A model generated the notes under the pieces. The model searched no databases, was not told the origin of the DNA, and saw nothing but the letters and a program-made list of their open reading frames with translations. Shown here one piece after another: positions 32,685 through 42,005 of a DNA stretch of 64,000 nt. How positions within the stretch are numbered: the first letter of the stretch is position 1; every line of letters starts with the position of its first letter. The translations under genes and the position numbers were made by a program. Source of the DNA: Coccinella septempunctata (lineage: Eukaryota > Arthropoda > Insecta > Coleoptera > Coccinellidae); the NCBI RefSeq assembly GCF_907165205.1, contig NC_058190.1, positions 16,500,001 through 16,564,000 on the forward strand, given 5' to 3'.

Positions 32685-35600
32685 GGGTAAAGAGTACAGT
32701 TATTGGCATTTTAAGGATCACTCAATCTATTTTTTATCTGTTCTCGTCAAATATAAGATGTGGCTGAATTAAAAGAGTACTTTCAGGTTGGTTGGATGTC
32801 CGAGATTGAAAAAAATGTAAAAATAAAACTTTATTTCTGTTTGTTATAAAAAAATTCGAACTCAAATAAATTTTTCTACAAAATATAGTCATTGGCATCA
32901 AATTGACTATTATTGACACCTCATCTATCAGTCATTGGCACATATTCAGGTACATCGTTAGGATGGCACTAGATGCATTTTCACTCGTAAATGAAATCCA
33001 TTCTTGGAATGAGCACCGTAACTATATACTGCTCATTTCATTAAACATTTCGAACAAGCATTACATATATAGGTTCGAACAATTGGAGGCATTATATTAT
33101 GTAGTCTGATACATCTTGGATGGAATTTTCTGTTACATTGAAAACATTTTATTCCATATCTGTTTTCTGTTATATTATGTGTACATATGAAACATAAACC
33201 TGAATTTTCTCTCGAGTTATTAATGAAATCATTTTCATCGTAAAATTTTTCTGGGCTATCAAATTTAATTGCTCTGACATGACTGGATTTTTTCAAGACA
33301 ATATCGGATATTATATTCACATTAGTTGCGGATTTGAATTCGGATCTTCTCTCGGTGACAGAACTGTTTATGTTCCGATTCATGTCGTCCTTTTGGGTGA
33401 TGAGTTTTACAGTTTTTTTTCGATTACATTTCTTCGAATCAACCTTTCTTCGTTCTTCTTCTCTTTCTACTCGTTTTCTCTTCCTTTCTTCCTTTTCCTC
33501 TTGTTCTTTTTTTTTCTTGTCTAATTTATTCTTCTGGATGGTTTGCCATTGATCTGAAGTTAACACATATGGTAACCTTTCGCTTTCTCTTTTTCCTTTT
33601 CTATGCGGAGATACCGGCCAGTAGAGGAAGTCACTTATGTCAACTTTTTCAATAGATTCACTCATCACCTGGTTGGTCAAGCAGGGAGAATTTGATTGTT
33701 TTTCTCTTGCTTGTTGTACATATTCATCAGTCATAGTGCTTTCGGTGATACTACCTTCAGAAGTTAGATTGGTTAAGATTTCTGAAAATGAAGCAGTTGG
33801 ACTCAAGGAAGTGCCAATTACATTGGTACCAGGTATATTGATTGTCTCATAATTCATTATTGGAATATTTTCAATATCGAAGAGATCATCGCTTCTTTCG
33901 ATTTCCATGATATTCTCTTGTCCAATCTCTAGAAAATGTTCACTTTCCGTATGAAATTCACCAATCGTTGAAGCTGCTGCTATGCTTACTTCAGATTCAT
34001 CCGGTTCCTCACACATTTTTTTCAAAATAGCATGTAGTCTACCTTCATCAGTTGTTACATCAGTTCCTTCCAGTTGCATCAGCTCCTTTATTCTTTCATC
34101 TCCCACTATTGTCCTAAAGTCGTCATAACTAATTTTTCTTCTTAAGTGCTTCCTATCACTTTCTGCATTTTTTCCTCCTTTTCCCAAGCATTTTGTGAAG
34201 TCTAATGCATCTGGACACCAAGGGTGTAGACCGCATGCTCGGAATCCGTTAACTATCGTTTCGGATTTCAAATTTTTCAAAACTCTCTCTAAAATGGGAG
34301 CCAATTTCTCCCTAGTCAATGCAGAAGTCGGATTGCTGCGCCTCCATTCTAGAACTCCTTTTTTCCAATATGATTTTATAGGTTTAAACGCAGATACATC
34401 TGCAGGTTGCAACAATCTTGTTGAATTAGGATAAAGTGAAATTAATATGATATTTAATTTTTTGCAGAGCTCGCTAACTTTGTAAGTTAAATGAGTTGCA
34501 TGACCATCTACAAATAAAATAATGGGGAGAACTGTTTTGGTTTGCAACAAATATTTATAGAAAACATTGCCCAAATATTCGTAGAAAACTTCGGCTTTCA
34601 TCCAGCCATTATCCGACAAACCTACCCCCCATGTTTTGGGTATTTCTCTGGTGATATCTGCTGGAAGTCGCTTATAAGGAAGCACTAACATTGGAGGTGT
34701 AATTTCGCCAGCAGCAGAGAAGGTGAAGAGTACAGTGATATTAGATTTTGACTGTCCCCGATCGATTTCGTAAATATTTCGTGATCCTTTTGGAGCAATA
34801 ACAGTTTTCGTTTTAGGACAAAGTTGAAAATTTGTCTCATCTGCATTAAAAATTCTAGAGGGATCCTCTAAGATTTGAAACAGATCATTTTCCTTGAGGT
34901 AGTTTTCGATATTTGTGAACCATCCTCTTATGTCTGATTCACTTACATTGGCACTGGACGGTGTAACACCTTCTGATTGGCGTTCAGTTAAAACTGGATG
35001 CCGACGCAAGAAACTCTTGTACCATCCATCTCCAGGAAGATTATCTTTGAATGGATTTGGGCGGGGATTTTCATCCAAAAAGTTTTTTACGCTGGCTTGT
35101 AAGTCTTCTTTTCTTTGTGGAAAGCCTTTTTTTACGCAGTCTGATATCCACCTAACGAGCATTTCTTCTTCATCAGTGGTGAGAATAGGATTGGGACCAT
35201 GCGATATTTTCTTAAATTTGTTACTCAATCTGAATTGCAATGTGGCTCTTGGTATATTATATTTTCTGGCAACTTTTTTCTTTGCTTCCCCTTCCTCTAT
35301 TTCTCTTAAGGCTTTTTGCAAAAGCTCTTCGTCATATTTTTTGTTGTAGTTTGATCCCTCCCTGACTTTCGGCATTCTCTATGAAAAATACAATTATTGG
35401 CACCCTCAAAGTATGGTCATTGGCAGTGTGCCAACAACTGTGGAAACAGCATATTTGAACATAAGAATTATTTTGAAATAAAATTATCAACATTCAAATG
35501 CGTTTCGAAATAAAATAAATGGGATCACTGTAAAAACAATCATTGGCACTAGAGGCCAATTACTGATTTTCACTTTTATTGTGATACAGTTGTTGGCACC

Positions 35601-35801
35601 TCGAATTCTTCAGAATAATGGGAAAAAAACAATGCATGAGCTCAGAATTTTATCCTTTGAACATCACAAATCAACTGAGTAAAAGATCAGAAGTTTTAAT
35701 GATTAATTTGCCGAAAATCCCAGTGAAGTAAACATAGTCTCTCTTAAGAAATTCTTAAGGCTTACCTTGTTATCTGTTCGCTCCAGAACACTCGACACAT
35801 A
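32685..35801 (-). mobile_element. Tigger/pogo transposon, copy 1 (lacks last 185 bp)
   Basis: Begins at the terminal sequence GGGTAAAGAGTACAG next to a TA (32683-32684) and stops at a TA (35800-35801), where copy 2's terminus starts. It is otherwise co-linear with copy 2. I noticed about six substitutions over 3117 bp, including T154A and M/I changes in the transposase. It retains a full transposase frame but only one terminal inverted repeat, so on its own it should be immobile. Confidence 0.9.
33033..35375 (-). CDS. Pogo/Tigger-type transposase with C-terminal PHD finger (copy 1)
   Basis: A 780-residue DDE transposase. Residues about 10-55 form a pipsqueak-type helix-turn-helix (ATLQFRLSNKFK at the end of it) and about 62-130 a CENP-B-type DNA-binding domain (GWYKSFLRRHP). 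The catalytic domain has aspartates D179 (NADETNF), D290 (FVDGHATH) and D326 (LQPADVS), a DD35D spacing. A charged low-complexity segment lies at about 610-670. The last 53 residues form a C4HC3 PHD finger (C728, C731, C744, C747, H752, C755, C771, C774). The start ATG is at 35375 and the frame is fully open. Expected role is cut-and-paste transposition at TA sites. Confidence 0.93.
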   Translation of the reverse strand: MPKVREGSNYNKKYDEELLQKALREIEEGEAKKKVARKYNIPRATLQFRLSNKFKKISHGPNPILTTDEEEMLVRWISDCVKKGFPQRKEDLQASVKNFLDENPRPNPFKDNLPGDGWYKSFLRRHPVLTERQSEGVTPSSANVSESDIRGWFTNIENYLKENDLFQILEDPSRIFNADETNFQLCPKTKTVIAPKGSRNIYEIDRGQSKSNITVLFTFSAAGEITPPMLVLPYKRLPADITREIPKTWGVGLSDNGWMKAEVFYEYLGNVFYKYLLQTKTVLPIILFVDGHATHLTYKVSELCKKLNIILISLYPNSTRLLQPADVSAFKPIKSYWKKGVLEWRRSNPTSALTREKLAPILERVLKNLKSETIVNGFRACGLHPWCPDALDFTKCLGKGGKNAESDRKHLRRKISYDDFRTIVGDERIKELMQLEGTDVTTDEGRLHAILKKMCEEPDESEVSIAAASTIGEFHTESEHFLEIGQENIMEIERSDDLFDIENIPIMNYETINIPGTNVIGTSLSPTASFSEILTNLTSEGSITESTMTDEYVQQAREKQSNSPCLTNQVMSESIEKVDISDFLYWPVSPHRKGKRESERLPYVLTSDQWQTIQKNKLDKKKKEQEEKEERKRKRVEREEERRKVDSKKCNRKKTVKLITQKDDMNRNINSSVTERRSEFKSATNVNIISDIVLKKSSHVRAIKFDSPEKFYDENDFINNSRENSGLCFICTHNITENRYGIKCFQCNRKFHPRCIRLHNIMPPIVRTYICNACSKCLMK

Positions 35802-38800
35802 GGGTAAAGAGTACAGTTATTGGCATTTTAAGGATCACTCAATCTATTTTTTATCTGTTCTCGTCAAATATAAGATGTGGCTGAATTAAAAGAGTACTTT
35901 CAGGTTGGTTGGATGTCCGAGATTGAAAAAAATGTAAAAATAAAACTTTATTTCTGTTTGTTATAAAAAAATTCGAACTCAAATAAATTTTTCTACAAAA
36001 TATAGTCATTGGCATCAAATTGACTATTATTGACACCTCATCTATCAGTCATTGGCACATATTCAGGTACATCGTTAGGATGGCACTAGATGCATTTTCA
36101 CTCGTAAATGAAATCCATTCTTGGAATGAGCACCGTAACTATATACTGCTCATTTCATTAAACATTTCGAACAAGCATTACATATATAGGTTCGAACAAT
36201 TGGAGGCATTATATTATGTAGTCTGATACATCTTGGATGGAATTTTCTGTTACATTGAAAACATTTTATTCCATATCTGTTTTCTGTTATATTATGTGTA
36301 CATATGAAACATAGTCCTGAATTTTCTCTCGAGTTATTAATGAAATCATTTTCATCGTAAAATTTTTCTGGGCTATCAAATTTAATTGCTCTGACATGAC
36401 TGGATTTTTTCAAGACAATATCGGATATTATATTCACATTAGTTGGGGATTTGAATTCGGATCTTCTCTCGGTGACAGAACTGTTTATGTTCCGATTCAT
36501 GTCGTCCTTTTGGGTGATGAGTTTTACAGTTTTTTTTCGATTACATTTCTTCGAATCAACCTTTCTTCGTTCTTCTTCTCTTTCTACTCGTTTTCTCTTC
36601 CTTTCTTCCTTTTCCTCTTGTTCTTTTTTTTTCTTGTCTAATTTATTCTTCTGGATGGTTTGCCATTGATCTGAAGTTAACACATATGGTAACCTTTCGC
36701 TTTCTCTTTTTCCTTTTCTATGCGGAGATACCGGCCAGTAGAGGAAGTCACTTATGTCAACTTTTTCAATAGATTCACTCATCACCTGGTTGGTCAAGCA
36801 GGGAGAATTTGATTGTTTTTCTCTTGCTTGTTGTACATATTCATCAGTCATAGTGCTTTCGGTGATACTACCTTCAGAAGTTAGATTGGTTAAGATTTCT
36901 GAAAATGAAGCAGTTGGACTCAAGGAAGTGCCAATTACATTGGTACCAGGTATATTGATTGTCTCATAATTTATTATTGGAATATTTTCAATATCGAAGA
37001 GATCATCGCTTCTTTCGATTTCCATGATATTCTCTTGTCCAATCTCTAGAAAATGTTCACTTTCCGTATGAAATTCACCAATCGTTGAAGCTGCTGCTAT
37101 GCTTACTTCAGATTCATCCGGTTCCTCACAAATTTTTTTCAAAATAGCATGTAGTCTACCTTCATCAGTTGTTACATCAGTTCCTTCCAGTTGCATCAGC
37201 TCCTTTATTCTTTCATCTCCCACTATTGTCCTAAAGTCGTCATAACTAATTTTTCTTCTTAAGTGCTTCCTATCACTTTCTGCATTTTTTCCTCCTTTTC
37301 CCAAGCATTTTGTGAAGTCTAATGCATCTGGACACCAAGGGTGTAGACCGCATGCTCGGAATCCGTTAACTATCGTTTCGGATTTCAAATTTTTCAAAAC
37401 TCTCTCTAAAATGGGAGCCAATTTCTCCCTAGTCAATGCAGAAGTCGGATTGCTGCGCCTCCATTCTAGAACTCCTTTTTTCCAATATGATTTTATAGGT
37501 TTAAACGCAGATACATCTGCAGGTTGCAACAATCTTGTTGAATTAGGATAAAGTGAAATTAATATGATATTTAATTTTTTGCAGAGCTCGCTAACTTTGT
37601 AAGTTAAATGAGTTGCATGACCATCTACAAATAAAATAATGGGGAGAACTGTTTTGGTTTGCAACAAATATTTATAGAAAACATTGCCCAAATATTCGTA
37701 GAAAACTTCGGCTTTCATCCAGCCATTATCCGACAAACCTACCCCCCATGTTTTGGGTATTTCTCTGGTGATATCTGCTGGAAGTCGCTTATAAGGAAGC
37801 ACTAACATTGGAGGTGTAATTTCGCCAGCAGCAGAGAAGGTGAAGAGTACAGTGATATTAGATTTTGACTGTCCCCGATCGATTTCGTAAATATTTCGTG
37901 ATCCTTTTGGAGCAATAACAGTTTTCGTTTTAGGACAAAGTTGAAAATTTGTCTCATCTGCATTAAAAATTCTAGAGGGATCCTCTAAGATTTGAAACAG
38001 ATCATTTTCCTTGAGGTAGTTTTCGATATTTGCGAACCATCCTCTTATGTCTGATTCACTTACATTGGCACTGGACGGTGTAACACCTTCTGATTGGCGT
38101 TCAGTTAAAACTGGATGCCGACGCAAGAAACTCTTGTACCATCCATCTCCAGGAAGATTATCTTTGAATGGATTTGGGCGGGGATTTTCATCCAAAAAGT
38201 TTTTTACGCTGGCTTGTAAGTCTTCTTTTCTTTGTGGAAAGCCTTTTTTTACGCAGTCTGATATCCACCTAACGAGCATTTCTTCTTCATCAGTGGTGAG
38301 AATAGGATTGGGACCATGCGATATTTTCTTAAATTTGTTACTCAATCTGAATTGCAATGTGGCTCTTGGTATATTATATTTTCTGGCAACTTTTTTCTTT
38401 GCTTCCCCTTCCTCTATTTCTCTTAAGGCTTTTTGCAAAAGCTCTTCGTCATATTTTTTGTTGTAGTTTGATCCCTCCCTGACTTTCGGCATTCTCTATG
38501 AAAAATACAATTATTGGCACCCTCAAAGTATGGTCATTGGCAGTGTGCCAACAACTGTGGAAACAGCATATTTGAACATAAGAATTATTTTGAAATAAAA
38601 TTATCAACATTCAAATGCGTTTCGAAATAAAATAAATGGGATCACTGTAAAAACAATCATTGGCACTAGAGGCCAATTACTGATTTTCACTTTTATTGTG
38701 ATACAGTTGTTGGCACCTCGAATTCTTCAGAATAATGGGAAAAAAACAATGCATGAGCTCAGAATTTTATCCTTTGAACATCACAAATCAACTGAGTAAA

Positions 38801-39103
38801 AGATCAGAAGTTTTAATGATTAATTTGCCGAAAATCCCAGTGAAGTAAACATAGTCTCTCTTAAGAAATTCTTAAGGCTTACCTTGTTATCTGTTCGCTC
38901 CAGAACACTCGACACATACTGTCCCGCCAATAACCCTACTTTGAAAGAGCACTCTTGAGATTCTGGAGATCGTTCGAGCGATGTTGCCAGTTCCTAATGA
39001 TCGAACAAGAGCATAACCAAATGCGACGTTTTTCTTAATAAATTGGAATATTCAACATTAGTGCCAATGACCGTAAGGGTGCCAACAACTGTATGCTTTA
39101 CCC
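35802..39103 (-). mobile_element. Tigger/pogo transposon, copy 2 (complete, 3302 bp)
   Basis: A complete element with 24-bp terminal inverted repeats, three mismatches between them (GGGTAAAG...TACAGTT.TTGGCA). It ends at 39103 with a TA at 39104-39105, and together with copy 1 it is flanked by TA on both sides within jockey H. Subterminal regions carry many TTGGCA motifs. It has everything visible that an autonomous copy needs. Confidence 0.9.
36150..38492 (-). CDS. Pogo/Tigger-type transposase with C-terminal PHD finger (copy 2)
   Basis: A 780-residue frame with the same architecture as the copy at 33033-35375. It differs at four residues I could see: A for T at 154, I for M in KICEE, I for M in PIINYE and P for A in FKSPTN. 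A two-base synonymous change is also present near 36315. All three catalytic aspartates and all eight zinc ligands of the PHD finger are kept. Because this copy lies between two complete ends it is the better candidate for an active transposase source. Confidence 0.93.
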   Translation of the reverse strand: MPKVREGSNYNKKYDEELLQKALREIEEGEAKKKVARKYNIPRATLQFRLSNKFKKISHGPNPILTTDEEEMLVRWISDCVKKGFPQRKEDLQASVKNFLDENPRPNPFKDNLPGDGWYKSFLRRHPVLTERQSEGVTPSSANVSESDIRGWFANIENYLKENDLFQILEDPSRIFNADETNFQLCPKTKTVIAPKGSRNIYEIDRGQSKSNITVLFTFSAAGEITPPMLVLPYKRLPADITREIPKTWGVGLSDNGWMKAEVFYEYLGNVFYKYLLQTKTVLPIILFVDGHATHLTYKVSELCKKLNIILISLYPNSTRLLQPADVSAFKPIKSYWKKGVLEWRRSNPTSALTREKLAPILERVLKNLKSETIVNGFRACGLHPWCPDALDFTKCLGKGGKNAESDRKHLRRKISYDDFRTIVGDERIKELMQLEGTDVTTDEGRLHAILKKICEEPDESEVSIAAASTIGEFHTESEHFLEIGQENIMEIERSDDLFDIENIPIINYETINIPGTNVIGTSLSPTASFSEILTNLTSEGSITESTMTDEYVQQAREKQSNSPCLTNQVMSESIEKVDISDFLYWPVSPHRKGKRESERLPYVLTSDQWQTIQKNKLDKKKKEQEEKEERKRKRVEREEERRKVDSKKCNRKKTVKLITQKDDMNRNINSSVTERRSEFKSPTNVNIISDIVLKKSSHVRAIKFDSPEKFYDENDFINNSRENSGLCFICTHNITENRYGIKCFQCNRKFHPRCIRLHNIMPPIVRTYICNACSKCLMK

Positions 39104-39105
39104 TA
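38919..39105. repeat. Tigger 3' terminal region present only once, with end repeat
   Basis: This 185-bp stretch occurs only after copy 2. It contains GCCAATAACCC, GTGCCAATGACC and the terminal GCCAACAACTGTATGC..TTTACCC, i.e. inverted forms of the TTGGCA motif, and then the flanking TA at 39104-39105. Its absence after copy 1 defines the truncation. Confidence 0.85.
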
Positions 39106-39121
39106 TTCATACTATTTTTAT

Positions 39122-40020
39122 TCATCCGATTTTTCTGAGTCTTCGATTTTCTCGTTCTTTTATTTCTTTAGGAGTATCGCCATGCGGATGACTTGGTGCT
39201 GGTCTCTTCACTCTTCGCGTGCTTTTTTCGTAAGCTTTCAATATAATCTCTTCCAGTTTATCAACCTTATATTCCAGATCCTCTGGAGTGCTTATTGCTG
39301 GAATTTCTGTTATTTCCGATTGTATTAAATGGCAGTATTTAGCCCAATTGGTATATTCTTTTATTTCCATCAATTTTTCCCTGGGTTCTTCCCCAATTGT
39401 CAATTCCACGGGATTGTGGTTTAAGGTTCCATCTTCCAAAGTTTCAATCGAGAATTCTTTAGTTATATTTTTCAATATCGCGATATCTATTATATCTGGT
39501 ATTCCTATACCAAAAGCAAGATATGCTTTTGGTATTTCTATTTTCTATTGTCTGTTCTGCTGTTCCATAATGGGGATTTACAGTTGAAATCTCCGATGCA
39601 GATTTTCAGGATTGTTCCTTCCAATATGTTGTTTATCTCTTCTTCCAATAAATTGTTTTGTGGTGGCTTGTATGTCGAGGTAATTTCGACTCCTTGACGA
39701 TTTAATTCGGCAACAATCGTCACTGTTTCTGTTTCTCCTTGTGTTGCGTCGGATCTACTTTTGAAGTAGTGTTTCAGATCTGTTCTCACCAATACTCCTC
39801 CTTCGGTGTTTGTAGTTCTGTCACATCTATATGTTTCATAATTCATAAAATTCAGTCGTCTGTTCCGGTTCATTCTTGTTTCCTGTAGGGCTGTAATATC
39901 AGGTTGTCTCTCTGATATTATTTCTTCTATCTCGACTTTCTTAGTGTTGATCCCGTTTATGTTCCCCGAGAATATCTTAAGGGATATCCGTGAAGTCCAT
40001 CAATTCAGTTTACTGAATAA
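39122..40020 (-). pseudogene. Jockey H endonuclease and linker
   Basis: The endonuclease pieces are VEIEEIISERQPDITALQET, GGVLVRTDLKHYF and IGDFNCKSPLWNS (to 39538), after which the frame breaks. The linker resumes in 39475-39122 (EFSIETLEDGTLNHNPVELT, the ...NPVEL block usual after the endonuclease). The Tigger pair lies immediately downstream. Confidence 0.75.
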
Positions 40021-40397
40021 TGCTTGGAGTTTTTTCTTCATTTCTTTTTCAAATTATCTTGTTAAACATTTTTTCCGTGAAGATATCTAGATCATCGGCT
40101 GGTTCAGATATTTTTCTTTTTTCTGGTTGACTGTTTACAGTCGGTTTTAATTGAGTCTTCTTTTGTTCCTCTGTCTTCTGCGTAGGCTTAGAAGTTTCTT
40201 TCTTCTTTTCCTGTTCTGCAGGTTTGGTTTTTATAGTTTCCTGAACTTTTCGTGTAGGTTCGACGGCTTTTTCTGTTCTGCCTCTTTTGGCCGGCTCTCT
40301 TCTTTCTGGTTACCAGCTTAAATTTGCTACGTCCCTTGTAGCTTGCTGGATGGCCTTCTTCACCACATAAAATGCATGTAGCGTTTTTTCTGGTTTC

Positions 40398-41285
40398 CTA
40401 TGGTTTCCCGAACACTTCACACATCTCCACTGCCTTCTTTATTGGTTCGACTGTAATACAAAGGTTGTAGAGTCGTTGGATGTCGAATATCTCCTTCTTT
40501 TGCGTTTTAACCAGATATAATGGTATCGGCTCTTTCTTTTTGTTTGATGTCATTCTAGACACCTCAGCATCATCGATTCCCTGGAATCTCAGGTCATTTT
40601 TAATCAATTCCAGATCTGCGTCTATTGGAAGATGCCTAATGACGGCGTAAATTTTCTTTTCCTCTTCCATCTGATATGTGAAATACTCCTTTCCAAGTTG
40701 GTCGAAGAATTCAGTTATTTTTCTGTAGTCATCTACAGTTGTGGTTATAATCTTGATTTCGTCTTTCACTACAGTAGCCCGGTTATAGCTGAATTTCTTG
40801 GTATAGAGGGCTTTTGAGATCTTTACCCAATCTGATTTACCCATCATCGTGATGAGTGGGATTTTATCCCTTTTAGGCACTCCCGTTGTCTTCTTGACGG
40901 TCACCTCATCAGAAGAGGAGCTTTCTTTTCGCGCGAGGTTAGTTGGGGGCGCGTTTGGGGTCTTCGCAACCAGCCTTGCATTATTTTTCCTTGTTTCGGG
41001 TTGTGAAACAATTCCTTTAAGGAAATTATCTTTGGAACCCTCTACCGGTTTTGTAATTGTGGCGTAAGTGGGGGATTTCGGCATATTATTTTGGGTCATT
41101 TCCTCTCTCAAGAGGCGCATCTCACCGACCAACTGTGACACAGTTTCGGTCAGTTTGACAATTTGAGCTTTCAACTGCCCATTATCTTCCCTGAGCTTTA
41201 CAAGCTCCTCGTGTTCGCCGTCGCTGAATTCTTCAGCATCGGTCGCTTCCATATAGGAACCCTCATTATCTGAGGTTTCCGACAT
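40398..41285 (-). pseudogene. Jockey H ORF1 (gag-like)
   Basis: Starts at ATG 41285 with SETSDNEGSYMEATDAEEF, then a coiled coil (LREDNGQLKAQIVKLTETV), the SSSSDE patch and the AVIRHLPIDADLELIKNDL domain. The frame stops at 40398, where a deletion has removed the first two zinc knuckles; only a remnant (CILCGEEGHPASYKG) is found around 40330-40380 in another frame. Start and N-terminus are the reference for the lost start in jockey E. Confidence 0.8.
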
Positions 41286-41691
41286 GGTTTTATACTCAGA
41301 TTTCTCGAAATATCAAAAAATTTGAAAATAATAAAATATTCAGGAATCTTCACTGAAATAGTCTAATATAAAACAATGGTATAAAACCAAAAGTTTTCTA
41401 CGCTATGAGAAAAATCAGGGAAAAGATACGAAAAATAAGCTCACCTGATATTTTCTGCAGTACCAACGATCAAGACCTGGGCACTGGCAGATGAACACCA
41501 ACTTTTAACGAAATAAAATTCCGATAACAAATATAGAACCTACACAAACTTCACAGACGGAATCAAATATTCCGTAGTTTTGCTAGTGGGCACTTTCACT
41601 TCGACTTTCTCTTCCGCTTTCACTTTTATAGCACTATGAAGCACTATAGCACGTCTGCTCTTGTCAAGATTTCACTCGAGATATCGCACTG
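41286..41691 (-). other. Jockey H 5' UTR
   Basis: Leader sequence related to those of jockey F and J. The element end lies near CAGTGCGATAT on the - strand, and beyond it starts unrelated intron sequence. Confidence 0.6.
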
Positions 41692-42005
41692 TTTAACATA
41701 TGGGTTTTTTATACCTTTTTGGGAACATTTTACATGCACCAATGAAATGGCACGACGAAAGAGGCGTGGTTTCACAGTTCTGATTTTCTCGTCGAATTTG
41801 CTCCAGGAATTCGGCTTGTGAATTTTTTATGAAAAAAAAATTTTACATTTCCTACAGTTTTATATATTTCTGTTTTGGTACCAAATATTTCAGTTCACCT
41901 TCATAGACCTGAAGATGATATTGTAATAATGAAACACGTGTCGTGGTTTAAAAACTCATTTCATGAAAATCTTATAATCTGTTTCAAGTTCTTTTTTATT
42001 TTAAT

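Larger units (their letters stand above)
31319..41691 (-). mobile_element. Jockey element H, interrupted by element Z copy 2 and a double Tigger
   Basis: A jockey element with its 5' end near 41691 and its poly(A) read as T's at 31320-31328, next to the 5' end of jockey F. The order on the - strand is 5' UTR, ORF1 (41285-40398 then broken), endonuclease (about 39990-39538), linker (39475-39122), the Tigger pair (39103-32685), linker (32684-32381) and a reduced reverse transcriptase (to 31592). ORF2 is full of stops, and the polymerase lacks the palm: FQNKQAT runs straight into the C-terminal KKLFETTKNHPNQE. Confidence 0.85.

Noticed and set aside
33279..38466. + strand open frames opposite the Tigger transposases (e.g. 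hydrophobic frames near 33279-33552, 34915-35349)
   Set aside because: They mirror the - strand transposase codons. The hydrophobic stretches are the antisense of its lysine/glutamate-rich segment, and they repeat identically in both copies.
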